A stretch of DNA of 64,000 nt, taken from the NCBI RefSeq assembly GCF_004332115.1, contig NZ_SJPA01000005.1, forward strand, positions 105,008 to 169,007. The letters run 5' to 3'. This stretch comes from Chlorobium sp. N1 (lineage in GTDB: Bacteria; Bacteroidota; Chlorobiia; Chlorobiales; Chlorobiaceae). Below, piece after piece: positions 38,850-48,876 of this stretch. Below the pieces are notes generated by a model that saw only the letters and a list, made by a program, of their open reading frames with translations, had not been told where the DNA came from and ran no database searches. Within the stretch, counting starts at the first letter, position 1. Every line of letters begins with the position of its first letter. Both the position numbers and the translations under genes were made by a program.

Positions 38850-39074
38850 ATGGAAACCACCAGAATAACGGAAAAGGGCCAGGTCACCGTACCCGTCCGG
38901 ATAAGAAAAGCTGCCGGCCTGAGAAAAGGTGATACGCTGGAAGTCGGGATCGAGGGAAAGAGTATCATCATGACGAAGATCACGCCGCAGGCGGATCCCT
39001 ACCTCATCTGCGTCGAGGAGTCGCTTTCGGAATGGTACGGAAAGGAAGACGAGGAGGCGTGGAGTGGACTTTGA
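38850..39074 (+). CDS. AbrB/MazE-family antitoxin
   Basis: The 74-residue protein begins with a swapped-hairpin DNA-binding domain: TTRITEKGQVTVPVRIRKAA, then LRKGDTLEVGIEGKSIIM. The acidic C-terminal tail (SEWYGKEDEEAW) would wrap the toxin. The start at 38850 (GAAGA just upstream) matches the family; an ORF start at 38784 would add 22 unrelated residues. The gene overlaps the toxin gene by 11 bp, a common type II toxin-antitoxin layout. Confidence 0.85.
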   Translation: METTRITEKGQVTVPVRIRKAAGLRKGDTLEVGIEGKSIIMTKITPQADPYLICVEESLSEWYGKEDEEAWSGL

Positions 39075-39399
39075 GCAGTTCGATACGGTGGTGGTCCCCT
39101 TCCCCTTCACCGACAGGGCGGCAACGAAGCGAAGGCCTGCGCTCGTCGTCTCGACGGGAGCGTTCAACCGCCTGCACGACCACCTGATACTTGCCATGAT
39201 CACGACGGCCGGCAACAGCCGCTGGAAGAGCGACTGCGAGGTTCTGGACTGGGAGGAGGCACGGCTCATGCACCCCTGCCGGATCCGGCTGAAGTGCTTC
39301 ACCCTCCCGAAAAGCCTGGTATCGAGGAAACTCGGCTCGCTGTCGGAGCGCGACCGGACGTCGGCCGGGCGCGCCCTCAACGAGAGCCTCGGAAGGTAG
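39064..39399 (+). CDS. MazF/PemK-family endoribonuclease toxin
   Basis: The 111-residue protein starts with a GTG inside the antitoxin gene, with GGAGG upstream. It has the family beta-barrel motifs VVVPFPFTDRAATKRRPALVVS (core PFPFTD and KRRPALVV), ILAMITT, and a C-terminal half with CRIRLKCFTLPKSLV. Related toxins cleave mRNA at short sequences. The frame is complete, so the toxin may be active and neutralised by the upstream protein. Its stop is 3 bp from the end of a convergent gene. Confidence 0.85.
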   Translation: MDFEQFDTVVVPFPFTDRAATKRRPALVVSTGAFNRLHDHLILAMITTAGNSRWKSDCEVLDWEEARLMHPCRIRLKCFTLPKSLVSRKLGSLSERDRTSAGRALNESLGR

Positions 39400-39401
39400 G
39401 C

Positions 39402-40538
39402 TCAGGCGATCTTCTTCTCGTAGATCACGTACTCCTTGTAGGGCTTGCCGCCGATCACCTTTGCGAGCTTCGACATCGCCTCGTTCGACTTCAAGACCCA
39501 GCTCATCTCGCTTGCGAACAGGCCGTGCTGCCCGCCGTAATCGGCGATATGCGTGTTGAGGATGCTGTCGATGCCCTTGTTGCGGTATTCGGGAAGCACG
39601 CCCATCACGATGGTGCGGACCAGCGAAATGTTGCGGCTGTACCAGAGGTACTTCAGGAAGCCCCACGGGGTGAACGGGTTGCCGTTGACGTGGCGGAGCG
39701 CCTGGTTGATGTCGGGCAGCGAGAGCGAGAACCCGATGGTCCTGCCCTCTGCATCCTCGACGAAATAAATGTAGTGCGGATTGGCGATCGGCTTGAGGCT
39801 CTTGGCCATGAAGTCGAACTCCCTATCCGTCATCGGCACGAACCCCCAGTTCTTCTCCCATGCGCTGTTGTAGATATCGCGCACCTTGGCGATCTCAGCG
39901 TCGAAGTTCTTCATGTCGATGATGCGGATCGAAAGACCCTCGCGCTTCATGACGTGCTGAGAGATCTTACGGAGACGGCCGATATCGATGATCTTCTGGT
40001 CGATATACCACGCCAGCAGCTCCTGTCCGACATGGTGGCCGGCATTGATGACGAGGTCGTTGTAGTAGGGAGGGTTGTAGAGCATGAGGAAGACCGGCGG
40101 GCTGTCGTAGCCCTTCGTCAGCATGCCGCACTGGTCGTTCATCGAAGGGCTGACGGGTCCGCGCATCGTGTCGAGCCCCTTCTTTTTCAGCCATACGGCG
40201 GCAGCGGCGAACAGGGCGTTGGCGACCTCCTGGTCGTTGTAGCACTCGAAGAACCCCCAGAACCCGACCCTGTCCTGATGCACCTCGTTGTGGCGGCTGT
40301 TCTCTAGGGCGGCGATGGTGCCGGCCATCGCTCCGTCCTTCCAGGCCGTGAACATGGCAAGCTCGGCGTGCTCGTAAAGCGGAAAGGTCTCGGTGTCGAG
40401 CGTCTTCATGTAGTCGGAGATCACCGGCGGAACCCAGTTCTTCTTCAGCTGGGGGTCCTTCCTATACACATTCCAGGCGAACTTGATGAACGCTTTGCGT
40501 TCGGCCTTCGTACGCACCTGTCGGATCTCTACGGACAT
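39402..40538 (-). CDS. GNAT-fold acyltransferase-like protein
   Basis: The 378-residue protein appears to have two acetyltransferase-like halves: an N-terminal region (about 1-190) with MAGTIAALEN and GFWGFFEC, and a C-terminal region with VPMTDREFDFM and the acetyl-CoA loop-like VLPEYRNKGID (about 310-320). It resembles conserved GNAT-like proteins of Bacteroidota/Chlorobiota with no known substrate; several relatives are tied to lipid modification. A strong GAGGAGG site lies 4 bp before the ATG. The leader holds overlapping hairpins (40550-40598). Confidence 0.7.
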   Translation of the reverse strand: MSVEIRQVRTKAERKAFIKFAWNVYRKDPQLKKNWVPPVISDYMKTLDTETFPLYEHAELAMFTAWKDGAMAGTIAALENSRHNEVHQDRVGFWGFFECYNDQEVANALFAAAAVWLKKKGLDTMRGPVSPSMNDQCGMLTKGYDSPPVFLMLYNPPYYNDLVINAGHHVGQELLAWYIDQKIIDIGRLRKISQHVMKREGLSIRIIDMKNFDAEIAKVRDIYNSAWEKNWGFVPMTDREFDFMAKSLKPIANPHYIYFVEDAEGRTIGFSLSLPDINQALRHVNGNPFTPWGFLKYLWYSRNISLVRTIVMGVLPEYRNKGIDSILNTHIADYGGQHGLFASEMSWVLKSNEAMSKLAKVIGGKPYKEYVIYEKKIA

Positions 40539-40549
40539 GGGTCCTCCTC

Positions 40550-40598
40550 GGGGATTTGCTTTTCAGGAAAAGAAATCCCCCTGGAGAAGGGGGATTTC
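40550..40598 (-). terminator. Terminator and overlapping alternative hairpin between DUF2892 and GNAT-like genes
   Basis: On the minus strand GAAATCCCCC and GGGGGATTTC form a 10-bp stem (40572-40598) followed by TTTTCC, a terminator for the upstream small gene. The right arm can instead pair with a second GGGGATTT-type arm at 40550-40557 (hairpin 40550-40580), so the two structures exclude each other. This resembles an attenuator, although no ligand-binding motif is recognised. Confidence 0.6.
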
Positions 40599-40626
40599 AG
40601 TCAATGATCGCTCTCTGAAGGGCGGT

Positions 40627-40830
40627 TTACTTGAACGCGCTGCCGGGCTCGACGCCGAGAGACTTGAGGATGAGAGCCATCGGACAGAAGCCGGTGAAGG
40701 CGGACTGGAGCATCATGGTGCCGACGACGGCGGTCAGCCAGAGCCAGGCGGTGCTGACGGTCATGGCAAGGGCGATGCTGACAAGAATCAGGGTGCCGGC
40801 GATGGCAAGGACAAGCTTATCGATATTCAT
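40627..40830 (-). CDS. DUF2892 (YgaP-like) small membrane protein
   Basis: The 67-residue protein has two membrane segments and the DUF2892 pattern: MNIDKLVLAIAGTLILVSIA at the start and the conserved LQSAFTGFCPMALILKSLG near the end (about 41-59). The cysteine in GFCP is typical. YgaP-type domains form membrane dimers, often linked to rhodanese domains; none is present here. The function is unknown. It is followed by a terminator at 40572-40598. Confidence 0.8.
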   Translation of the reverse strand: MNIDKLVLAIAGTLILVSIALAMTVSTAWLWLTAVVGTMMLQSAFTGFCPMALILKSLGVEPGSAFK

Positions 40831-40867
40831 GGTTGAACGGGGTTGTGTTACTTAAAAATGAGAACTG

Positions 40868-41920
40868 TCAAGAGAGATTGCGGACCACCTCGGCTCCCTG
40901 CCGCAGCATGCGCTCGGTCTCCTCCCACGAGATGCACTCGTCGGTGATCGAGACGCCGTAGTGAAGCTTTTCGGGGTCCTCGGGGAACGGCTGGTTGCCG
41001 GAACAGATGTTGCTTTCGATCATGACACCGGCGATGCTGCGGTTGCCTGCCTGCTTCTGGCTGAGGATGTTCTCCCAGACGTTGAGCTGCTCGGCGTGCT
41101 TCTTGCCGGAGTTGGCATGGCTGCAGTCGACAAGGAGCGACTGCTGCAGGCCGGCCTTCTTCAGGAGGGCCTCCGCCGATGCGATGCTCCGGCTGTCGTA
41201 GTTGGGCCCGCCGCTTCCGCCACGCAGGACCATGTGGCCGAACGGATTGCCCTTGGTGGTGATGACGCTGCTGCGACCCTCCTGGTCGATGCCGAGGAAG
41301 CTGTGCGGATGCATGGCCGAACGGATCGCGTCGACGGCCACGCCGAGGCGGCCGTCGGTCGAGTTCTTGAACCCGACGGGCATGGAGAGGCCGCTGGCCA
41401 TCTGGCGGTGCGTCTGCGACTCGATGGTGCGGGCGCCGATGGCGGCCCAGCTGATGACGTCGGCCACGTACTGGGGCGTGATGGGATCGAGGAACTCCGT
41501 GGCGCAGGGCAGGCCCATGGCGTTGATCTCGAGCAGGAGCTTCCGGGCGTGGAACAGTCCGTGCTCGATATCGAAGGTATCGTCAAGGTGCGGATCATTG
41601 ATGAATCCTTTCCAGCCGATGGTCGTGCGGGGCTTCTCGAAGTAGACCCGCATGACGATCGAAAGATCCTCCTTCAGCTCGCGACGAAGGGCCAGCAGTC
41701 GCTCGGCGTACTCGCGTGCGGAACCGATGTCGTGGATCGAACAGGGACCGACGATCACCAGCATGCGACGGTCCTTGCCCGTCAGGATTCCCTCCACCTC
41801 ACGGCGGCCGGCGGCAACGGTCCCGGCCGCAGCCTCATCGACCGGAAGCTGCTCTTTCAGGTCGCCGGGGGACGAGAGCCGGATGATGCTCGAGACCCGT
41901 AAATCATGTAACTGTTCCAT
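40868..41920 (-). CDS. aroG: 3-deoxy-7-phosphoheptulonate (DAHP) synthase, class I
   Basis: The 350-residue enzyme of the AroF/G/H group condenses phosphoenolpyruvate with erythrose-4-phosphate, the first step to aromatic amino acids. Motifs are [10 protein letters not shown] (about 78-87), [27 protein letters not shown] and [11 protein letters not shown] (metal and PEP ligands). Feedback inhibition by an aromatic amino acid is typical for the family, but the effector cannot be read here. The start at 41920 (MEQLHDLRV) was chosen because it fits the family N-terminus; the open frame continues to 42049 through AT-rich non-conserved sequence. Confidence 0.93.
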   Translation of the reverse strand: MEQLHDLRVSSIIRLSSPGDLKEQLPVDEAAAGTVAAGRREVEGILTGKDRRMLVIVGPCSIHDIGSAREYAERLLALRRELKEDLSIVMRVYFEKPRTTIGWKGFINDPHLDDTFDIEHGLFHARKLLLEINAMGLPCATEFLDPITPQYVADVISWAAIGARTIESQTHRQMASGLSMPVGFKNSTDGRLGVAVDAIRSAMHPHSFLGIDQEGRSSVITTKGNPFGHMVLRGGSGGPNYDSRSIASAEALLKKAGLQQSLLVDCSHANSGKKHAEQLNVWENILSQKQAGNRSIAGVMIESNICSGNQPFPEDPEKLHYGVSITDECISWEETERMLRQGAEVVRNLS

Positions 41921-42050
41921 CAGCGATACAGACAAAATGCTCGTTCTAGTAGTGAGTGAAGATAAAAAAAACAACGATATAATAATGAAGTGGTGCACCA
42001 ATAAATTCCGGTCCCCCGAGAACCCGGTCCGCTCTGACGGCACGGGCATT

Positions 42051-42078
42051 AAAAAAGCCTGCCGGAAACCGGCAGGCT
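42051..42078 (-). terminator. Strong intrinsic terminator after the ArsA ATPase gene
   Basis: On the minus strand AGCCTGCCGG-TTT-CCGGCAGGCT is a perfect 10-bp stem with a 3-nt loop followed by TTTTTT. It lies about 50 bp past the stop of the ATPase gene at 42125. Confidence 0.9.
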
Positions 42079-42124
42079 GGAACTCTTGGAAACGGGAGCC
42101 CCGACGTCCGGGGCGCCGCCGGCC

Positions 42125-43318
42125 TTACGCGCCCTTTTCGAAATCGATGCTGAGCCACTTGTCCTCGAACGAGGCGCCGGTAGACTCCATGCCTGCCAGG
42201 AAGATCGGCAGGGCAACGATTTTCTGGTAGTCGCCGATACGGATGGTCAGGTCGTCGCCGAGCTTCATGATCTTGGGCTCGAGACCCATGTTCTCCATGA
42301 AGGGAAGACGGACGCGGACCTTGTAGTGCCCATCGGAAACCTTGCTGATGTCGATCGGGTTCTCCCTGAAGCAGACCTCCATCGGGTTCTGCTCGCCGTA
42401 GACCTTTTCGCCGACCTTGCGGAGCATGTCGAGACCCACAACTTCGTTGTTGAAGAGCGGAACTTCGGCGATCGGGATCGGAGCGAAAGCCTCTTCGATC
42501 TGGTCGATGTACTTCTGCTGGATGGAACGCCACTGCTGGAAGTAGGGATCCGGGCTCTGGTCAGGCATGACACGGTTGATGGTGATGCGGTCGACCGTGA
42601 TGCCGTAGAGGTTCAGGTAGGTCAGGGCGCGCATGGACTCCTTGATGACCATCTTCTCGGGGTTCATGACGAGGCGCATGGTGGTCTTCGAGCCGTCGGC
42701 AAGCAGGTCGATGATGCCCTCGGTCGAGGAGAAGAGGTTGTCGACCTTCTCGTAGACCTCTTCGGGAGCCACGAAGTCGTCGATCTTCTTGACCTTCTTG
42801 GCGAGCGGACGGATGACCGGCTTGACCATGTACTTTTCGATGTTGCGGATCATCTTGATGAACCAGCCGAAGGTCTCGGGAAGCGAGAGCAGGCGGAGGG
42901 TCTCTCCGGTCGGAGCGCAGTCGACGACGAGAAGGTCGAACTCGCCGGCCTGTTCCTCGTTGTAGCGTTTGATGTAGGAAAGCGAGAAGAGCTCTTCCAT
43001 GCCGGGAAGCACACCCATCTCTTCGGCGTAGACGCCTTCAATGCCGCGGGATTCCATGAGCTGTGCGAAATGCTCGCGGACGACATCCCAGTTCAGGTTC
43101 AGGTCGCCGAACACACTGACTTCCTGGCCCCAGAGGTTTTCAGCAACCTTCACGGGCGAGGGTCCGAGCTTGACGTCGAGCGAGTCGCCGAGGCTGTGTG
43201 CCGGGTCGGTGGACATGATGAGCGTCTTGTACCCCATGTCGGCGGCTCTCAGCGCCGTTGCCGCTGCAACAGAGGTCTTACCAACGCCACCCTTTCCGGT
43301 AAAAATGATATTACGCAT
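42125..43318 (-). CDS. ArsA/Get3-family ATPase with C-terminal Hsp20-like domain
   Basis: The 397-residue protein has the deviant Walker [16 protein letters not shown] at its start, a switch I region with [13 protein letters not shown] (about 36-48) and [16 protein letters not shown] (switch II, about 129-144). Residues about 315-395 form a small beta domain ([32 protein letters not shown]) like the ArsA-associated Hsp20 domain seen in photosynthetic bacteria. It has one ATPase unit, so it would act as a dimer. No ArsB pump or arsenic genes are nearby. A role in membrane-protein targeting or chlorosome/photosystem assembly is speculative. Confidence 0.85.
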   Translation of the reverse strand: MRNIIFTGKGGVGKTSVAAATALRAADMGYKTLIMSTDPAHSLGDSLDVKLGPSPVKVAENLWGQEVSVFGDLNLNWDVVREHFAQLMESRGIEGVYAEEMGVLPGMEELFSLSYIKRYNEEQAGEFDLLVVDCAPTGETLRLLSLPETFGWFIKMIRNIEKYMVKPVIRPLAKKVKKIDDFVAPEEVYEKVDNLFSSTEGIIDLLADGSKTTMRLVMNPEKMVIKESMRALTYLNLYGITVDRITINRVMPDQSPDPYFQQWRSIQQKYIDQIEEAFAPIPIAEVPLFNNEVVGLDMLRKVGEKVYGEQNPMEVCFRENPIDISKVSDGHYKVRVRLPFMENMGLEPKIMKLGDDLTIRIGDYQKIVALPIFLAGMESTGASFEDKWLSIDFEKGA

Positions 43319-43477
43319 ACGTTTTGATGATTCTCATTTAAGGAATTAAGAAAAATACGTCTCCACCACCTGCAACCATTCGGCCACGCAACCTGAAAAG
43401 GATAAAGATAAAAAAATTCTCCATTAATTGAACCATCCCGGCCAACTAATTAGGCCCCGTTCGGGACGAGACCGGCT

Positions 43478-44980
43478 TCAGGGCGAGACCCTGAGCCGCT
43501 GTCCGGGACGGATGACCTTTCGACCGGAAATATGGTTCCACTCGACCAGGCGCCTTACGCTCGTATGGTAGCGGGCGGCGATGACGGAGAGGCTCTCTCC
43601 CCTTCTCACCCGGTGGTAGCGCGTATCGCGTCCGTAGCGATTGTCCTGCGGTCCCGGGCGGGCAACCCGGAGTCGCTGTCCACGATGGATCTTCATCCTG
43701 GAGTCGAGGCTGTTGAGCTCGGCGAGGCGCTGCACGCTCGTTCCGTAACGGCGCGCGATGGAGGCCGCCGTCTCCCCTTTCTCCACCCGATGGACGAGTA
43801 TCCTTGCCGGCTGTGGCGGCGGCTCCGTCCCGGAAACGGCCGCCGCCCTGCCTTCGAGCGAGTCGACCGCTGCGGTGAGGGGAGCGGAAGGATCATAGAG
43901 TTCGTCCTGGCGTTCGGCAAAAAGCTCCGCATACTGTTCCGGAAGGCGAAGCCCGCCCTTCGTGCCGTTGCCGGCGGGGACGATGCCGATCTTGTACTGG
44001 GGATTGAGGAATCGGAGGTCGTCGACAGGAAGTCCGAGAAGAAGGCCCACCCGTTCGAATGAGACCGGACGGCGCACCTCGACGGTGGCGATGTCACGGT
44101 AGAGGAACCCCGGCTCGAGAGGCTCGAGGTTGTGCTCCCGATTGAAGTTCATGATATAGTTGACGGCGATGAAGGCAGGCACGTACCCCCGGGTTTCGGC
44201 CGGCAGGTAGCGCCAGATGGTCCAGTAGTCCTTGCCGACCCCGGAACCCATGGAGCGCCTTGCGCGCCTGATGGCCTTGTTGACGTTGCCGGGCCCCGAA
44301 TTGTATGCGGCGAGCGCCAGGAACCAGTCTCCGTACATGTCGTAAAGGTCGCGCAGATGGCGTGCCGCAGCGTCGCTGGCCTTCTCGGGGTCGAACCGGT
44401 CCTCGACGAACGCGGACGACTCGAGACCGTAGAGGCTGCCGGTACCGTACATGAACTGCCAGAGCCCCTTGGCTCCGGCGCGTGATACGGCGGTCGGATT
44501 CAGGGCAGATTCCACGATGGCCAGATACTTCATCTCCGGCGGCACGTTATGGCGGCGGAGCGCGGATTCAAACACCGGAAAGTAGACGCGGGTAAGGCCG
44601 AGGATCTTGGTCGTCGCGATCCGCTTGTCGACGGCATAGACCCGTATGAACCCCTTGACGTGATTGTTGTAGGTCAGCTTGAAGGGGGTCTTGCGGTTGA
44701 GGGCCTCGATCCTCGAGGCATAGACCGAATCGCTGAACTGGGGGACGAACTGGGAGGGAAAGGCCATGCGCGAATCACCCGGCACGGGCGCATCGAAGTG
44801 TTCGTCGCTGAAGTAGGTCGCCTCCATCAGGCTGTCGAGCTGCGCCGAAAGCGTAGCGCTCGAAAAAACCTCGGAAGAGCTGTCCTGGCCGGAAGCCCGG
44901 GTGAGCGGAGCGATGTGGAGCAGCAGCACAAGCAGCAGCCCCCGGAGGGTATGGTGGATCCTTACGGTCACGTTCGGCAA
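43478..44980 (-). CDS. Membrane-bound lytic transglycosylase with two LysM domains (MltD-like)
   Basis: The 500-residue exported protein has a signal segment (about 10-30), an SLT domain with catalytic Glu157 in [24 protein letters not shown] (about 168-180) and [17 protein letters not shown]. Two C-terminal LysM repeats (about 397-442 and 458-500) have [17 protein letters not shown] and [17 protein letters not shown] starts and bind peptidoglycan. It cleaves the glycan strand to 1,6-anhydro products during cell-wall turnover. No lipobox is obvious, unlike E. coli MltD. Confidence 0.9.
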   Translation of the reverse strand: MPNVTVRIHHTLRGLLLVLLLHIAPLTRASGQDSSSEVFSSATLSAQLDSLMEATYFSDEHFDAPVPGDSRMAFPSQFVPQFSDSVYASRIEALNRKTPFKLTYNNHVKGFIRVYAVDKRIATTKILGLTRVYFPVFESALRRHNVPPEMKYLAIVESALNPTAVSRAGAKGLWQFMYGTGSLYGLESSAFVEDRFDPEKASDAAARHLRDLYDMYGDWFLALAAYNSGPGNVNKAIRRARRSMGSGVGKDYWTIWRYLPAETRGYVPAFIAVNYIMNFNREHNLEPLEPGFLYRDIATVEVRRPVSFERVGLLLGLPVDDLRFLNPQYKIGIVPAGNGTKGGLRLPEQYAELFAERQDELYDPSAPLTAAVDSLEGRAAAVSGTEPPPQPARILVHRVEKGETAASIARRYGTSVQRLAELNSLDSRMKIHRGQRLRVARPGPQDNRYGRDTRYHRVRRGESLSVIAARYHTSVRRLVEWNHISGRKVIRPGQRLRVSP

Positions 44981-45082
44981 GGAATGATGGTATGGAAGTT
45001 CTGGGTCAAGGGGGTACTGCTCGAAATCAACATATGAACACTTCCCGACTATTACAAGAGGGATCCTGCGGGGACGGAGGCG

Positions 45083-45820
45083 CTACCGGGGATAGACGAC
45101 GCGGGTAAGGAAGAGTCCCGATGCGTCCGCCGGACGAGACCTGAGCCCCGGAGCGCCGCCCTCGAGCATGCAGAGGAAGGAATCGCGGTCGAGCCGGTCG
45201 CGGCCTCGGTCGAGCATCGCTCCGACAAGGCCGCGCACCATGCTGCGCAGGAAGCGGTTGGCGGCGACATGGAAGACGAGGAACCGGCCGTGGCGGTACC
45301 ACCCTGCCGTGCGGACGCTGCAGAGGCTTCCCGTTCCGTCCCGGTCCTCACGGGAGAAGGCGCTGAAATCGTGCGTGCCCCGGATCGACTCCGCAAGCGA
45401 GTGCATGAGCTTTATGTCGACAGGCCCGAAGGAGCAGCCGGTAAAACGCCCACAGACGGCCGAAGGGCTTTCGATGAGGAAGTAGCGGTACTGGCGCTCC
45501 GTGGCGCTGAAGCGGGCGTGGAAGGAGGCATCGACCTCCATCGGCCTGTCGACGCGGATGGTATCGGGCAGGAGGCAGTTGATCGAATGGGCGAGCCTGT
45601 CGAGGGGAAGCAGGGAGGCGGTCGTGAAGTTGACCACCTGGCCGAGGGCGTGGACGCCCCGGTCGGTTCTGCCCGCAGCGGCAAGGTTGACCTTCTCCTG
45701 CAGGATGCGGCCGAGAACGGCCTCCAGCTCACCCTGCACCGTCACGATGCCGCCCGGCTGGCGCTGCCATCCCGCATAGGGCGTTCCGTCATATTCCACG
45801 CGCAGTCTGATATTCCTCAT
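45083..45820 (-). CDS. truA: tRNA pseudouridine(38-40) synthase
   Basis: The 245-residue enzyme has the catalytic-aspartate motif [14 protein letters not shown] (Asp about 51), an N-terminal [16 protein letters not shown], and a C-terminal [14 protein letters not shown]. It makes pseudouridine in the anticodon arm at positions 38-40. The start at 45820 ([12 protein letters not shown]) matches the family. The 87 bp between this start and the divergent GH13-like gene must hold both promoters. Confidence 0.93.
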   Translation of the reverse strand: MRNIRLRVEYDGTPYAGWQRQPGGIVTVQGELEAVLGRILQEKVNLAAAGRTDRGVHALGQVVNFTTASLLPLDRLAHSINCLLPDTIRVDRPMEVDASFHARFSATERQYRYFLIESPSAVCGRFTGCSFGPVDIKLMHSLAESIRGTHDFSAFSREDRDGTGSLCSVRTAGWYRHGRFLVFHVAANRFLRSMVRGLVGAMLDRGRDRLDRDSFLCMLEGGAPGLRSRPADASGLFLTRVVYPR

Positions 45821-45906
45821 GGGATTTGCTACATTCCATACCGTTACGAGCATCGAGGCCGCCGCCAGGGCGGAACGAACGATTCATCCATCCAACCCCC
45901 TCCACC

Positions 45907-47811
45907 GTGCAGAGAGAGCATCTCGAAACCCTCATCGCCGCCCTCGGCGCCCTTCCTTCAGCCGCCAACGGGCCCGGCTACCGCATCCCGCGCATGTGGG
46001 AAGATGAAACGCCCGGCTCGCTCGACGTCGACCCCGCCCAGTGGTACCGCGAGCGGCTCCTCGGGATCCTGGAGGACGGAGCGCAGGAACGGGCCGGAGA
46101 GTGGCACCGCGAAGCCGTCGTCTACAACCTTTTCGTGCGCTTCGCCGCGGCCTTCGACCATGACGGCGACGGCAGGGTCTCCGGCGAGGCACTGCCCTCG
46201 GGCTTCCGCGAGACCGGCACGCTCCTGAAGGCCACGGCGATGCTCCCCTATATAAAAAAACTTGGCGCCAATACCATCTACCTGCTCCCCCTCACCGCCA
46301 TCGGCGAAAAGAACAGGAAAGGCACCCTCGGCTCCCCCTACGCCGTATGCGATCCGCTCCGGCTCGACCCGATGCTTGCCGAACCGGCGCTCGGCCTCTC
46401 TGCCGAACTCCTCCTCAAGGCGTTCATCGAAGCCGCCCATCTCCTCGGCATGCACGTCGTGCTGGAATTCGTGTTCCGCACCGCCTCCGTCGACAGCCGC
46501 TGGATAGAACAGCACCCCGACTGGTTCTACTGGCTGAAGGAGAGCGTGCCGGCAGAATCCTACGGCCCGCCGCATTTCGACCAGGAAACCCTCAACGAGA
46601 TCTACGGCCTCGTCGACCGGAGGGAGCTCGAGGGCCTGCCGGCCCCCTCCGGGGAGTACCGCCGGCAGTTCGGCCGCCATCCGGTCACCGCCGAGAGGAC
46701 GGAAAGCGGCGGATTCAGGGGAACCGATGCCGACGGAGAAGCGTGCCGCATCGCCAGCGCGTTCTCCGACTGGCCGCCGGACGACCGCCAGCCCGCCTGG
46801 ACCGATGTCACCTACCTGCGCATGCACACCCCGGCGGAGTTCGACTACATCGCCTACAACACCATACGGCAGTACGACGCCGCCCTCAGCGATCCGGAGA
46901 CCTTCAACAGCGGGCTCTGGGAAGAGATCGCCTCCATCATCCCCCGCTACCAGGAGGAATACGGGATCGACGGGGCCATGATGGACATGGGCCACGCCCT
47001 GCCCTCCGAACTGAAAAAAGAGATCGTCAGAAGGGCGCGCAGCTCCCGGCCCGACTTCGTCTTCTGGGACGAGAACTTCGACCCGACTCCGGCAATCCGC
47101 GACGAAGGCTTCAACGCCGTCTTCGGCTCCCTCCCCTTCGTCGTAAGCGACATCATCTACATCCGCGGGCTGCTCAACTTCCTCAACCGCACCGGCGTGG
47201 CGCTGCCGTTCTTCGGAACCGGCGAGAACCACAACACCCCCCGCATCCCGTTCCGCAATCCCGAAAAGGAGGCAGGCAGGAACTACTCGCGCTTCGTCTT
47301 CACGCTCGCTTCCGTCCTGCCGGCGATCCCCTTCCTGCATGCGGGCATGGAGATCGTCGAGTGGCGGCCGGTCAACCTCGGGCTCAACTTCAACGACGAG
47401 GACCGGGCGGCATGGCCCCCCGAAACGCTCCCGCTCTTCAGCGCAGCCGCCTTCGACTGGGAGCAAGCGAACCGGCTCGCCCCCCTCAACGGCTACATCA
47501 GGCGTGTGCTCGAGGCCCGGAAGGAGAACCTCGACGTCATCCTCTCCGGCGAACCGGGCTCCATCGCCATCCCGATCGTCTCGGACGAAGCCATCTTCGC
47601 CCTCAAGCGCACCGCCGCCGGGCGCTCCATCCTCTTTGCCGGCAACAGCAGCCTCGAGGAGGAGAAGAGCGGGGTCATCGAGTTCCGCAAAGCCTCGCTG
47701 GAGCTTCGGGGCCTCATCACCGGCGAGCCATTCCGGGTCATCGACCACCGCCTCGAACTCACACTCCGGCCCGGCGAGTGCAGGCTGTTCCGGCTGCCGG
47801 ATGAAAATTGA
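45907..47811 (+). CDS. GH13-like alpha-amylase-family protein
   Basis: About 634 residues with a TIM-barrel glycoside-hydrolase layout. [16 protein letters not shown] (barrel strand), [14 protein letters not shown] (strand with the conserved region I, His replaced by Phe), [14 protein letters not shown] with the probable nucleophile Asp360, FVFWDENFD with the acid/base Glu389, and a C-terminal beta domain ending RPGECRLF. Region I normally contains a histidine; its lack suggests a transferase or altered specificity, as in GlgE-like maltosyltransferases. The start is uncertain (GTG 45907 preferred; TTG 45826 is also in frame). The PfkB kinase gene follows. Confidence 0.75.
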   Translation: MQREHLETLIAALGALPSAANGPGYRIPRMWEDETPGSLDVDPAQWYRERLLGILEDGAQERAGEWHREAVVYNLFVRFAAAFDHDGDGRVSGEALPSGFRETGTLLKATAMLPYIKKLGANTIYLLPLTAIGEKNRKGTLGSPYAVCDPLRLDPMLAEPALGLSAELLLKAFIEAAHLLGMHVVLEFVFRTASVDSRWIEQHPDWFYWLKESVPAESYGPPHFDQETLNEIYGLVDRRELEGLPAPSGEYRRQFGRHPVTAERTESGGFRGTDADGEACRIASAFSDWPPDDRQPAWTDVTYLRMHTPAEFDYIAYNTIRQYDAALSDPETFNSGLWEEIASIIPRYQEEYGIDGAMMDMGHALPSELKKEIVRRARSSRPDFVFWDENFDPTPAIRDEGFNAVFGSLPFVVSDIIYIRGLLNFLNRTGVALPFFGTGENHNTPRIPFRNPEKEAGRNYSRFVFTLASVLPAIPFLHAGMEIVEWRPVNLGLNFNDEDRAAWPPETLPLFSAAAFDWEQANRLAPLNGYIRRVLEARKENLDVILSGEPGSIAIPIVSDEAIFALKRTAAGRSILFAGNSSLEEEKSGVIEFRKASLELRGLITGEPFRVIDHRLELTLRPGECRLFRLPDEN

Positions 47812-47889
47812 GCCGGCCTTGGAATCATACGGCGTAAAAGTTGTATCTTGAGTGATTTTCCATCGAACCCTTTAAACGACCATCGCATC

Positions 47890-48801
47890 ATGCCCATTCT
47901 CATTGTCGGCTCCCTCGCATTCGACGATATCGAAACCCCCTTCGGCCGCTCCGACAACACCCTCGGAGGATCCTCCACCTACATCGCCCTTTCGGCAAGC
48001 TACTTCGCCGACAAGATCCAGATGGTCGGCGTGGTCGGCAACGACTTCGAGGACGGGCACTTCAAGCTGCTGCACGACCGCGACATCGACACCAGGGGCA
48101 TCCAGGTGGTCGACAGCGGCAAGACCTTCCGCTGGGCCGGCCGCTACCACTACGACATGAACACCCGCGACACGCTCGACACCCAGCTGAACGTGTTCGC
48201 CGATTTCGATCCCCATATCCCGCACCACTACCAGGACACCGGCATCGTCGTGCTCGGCAACATCGACCCCGAGCTCCAGCTGAAGGTGCTCGACCAGATC
48301 AACAAGCCCGAGATGGTCATCCTCGACACCATGAACTTCTGGATCGAAGGCAAACCCGAAGCGCTCAAGGAGACCCTCAAGCGCGTCGACGTCTTCATCC
48401 TCAACGACAGCGAGGCACGCCTCCTGAGCGGAGACCCGAACCTCGTGAAGTCCGCCCGCATCATCCGCCAGATGGGCCCGAAAACCCTCATCATCAAGAA
48501 AGGCGAACATGGGGCCCTGCTCTTCACCGACAGCGGCATCTTCGCCGCCCCCGCCTTCCCGCTCGAGTCCATCTACGACCCGACCGGAGCCGGAGACACC
48601 TTCGCCGGAGGCTTCATCGGCCACCTCTCCCGCTGCCCGGAGATCACCGAGACGGAACTGCGCAGGGCCGTCCTCTACGGCAGCGCCATGGCCAGCTTCT
48701 GCGTCGAGAAGTTCGGTACCGAGAAGATCGCCGCTCTCGACATGCTCGAGATCGAGGACCGCTACGAGAGCTTCCTCGAGCTCTCGCGCATCGAATGCTG
48801 A
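47890..48801 (+). CDS. PfkB/ribokinase-family sugar kinase
   Basis: The 303-residue kinase has the N-terminal GSLAFDDIETPFG and GGSSTYIALSAS region that binds the sugar, and the C-terminal signature D230PTGAGDTFAGG with catalytic Asp236. The start at 47890 (MPILIVGS) fits the family; an ORF start at 47848 lies upstream. The substrate (ribose, adenosine, tagatose-like) is not evident. It lies between the GH13-like gene and a sodium symporter gene, which suggests carbohydrate or nucleoside use. Confidence 0.85.
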   Translation: MPILIVGSLAFDDIETPFGRSDNTLGGSSTYIALSASYFADKIQMVGVVGNDFEDGHFKLLHDRDIDTRGIQVVDSGKTFRWAGRYHYDMNTRDTLDTQLNVFADFDPHIPHHYQDTGIVVLGNIDPELQLKVLDQINKPEMVILDTMNFWIEGKPEALKETLKRVDVFILNDSEARLLSGDPNLVKSARIIRQMGPKTLIIKKGEHGALLFTDSGIFAAPAFPLESIYDPTGAGDTFAGGFIGHLSRCPEITETELRRAVLYGSAMASFCVEKFGTEKIAALDMLEIEDRYESFLELSRIEC

Positions 48802-48816
48802 CAATTCCCCGACGGG

Positions 48817-48848
48817 CCCCCGGGCCCCCATTCCCATGAACCCGGGGG
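48817..48848. other. GC-rich hairpin between kinase and symporter genes
   Basis: CCCCCGGG and CCCGGGGG pair across a 16-nt loop, 15 bp after the kinase stop. There is no T-tract, so it may be a 3' end stabiliser or a weak terminator before the symporter gene at 48877. Confidence 0.35.
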
Positions 48849-48876
48849 ACCCCTCCCCCGGATTCCCTTCCAGCCC

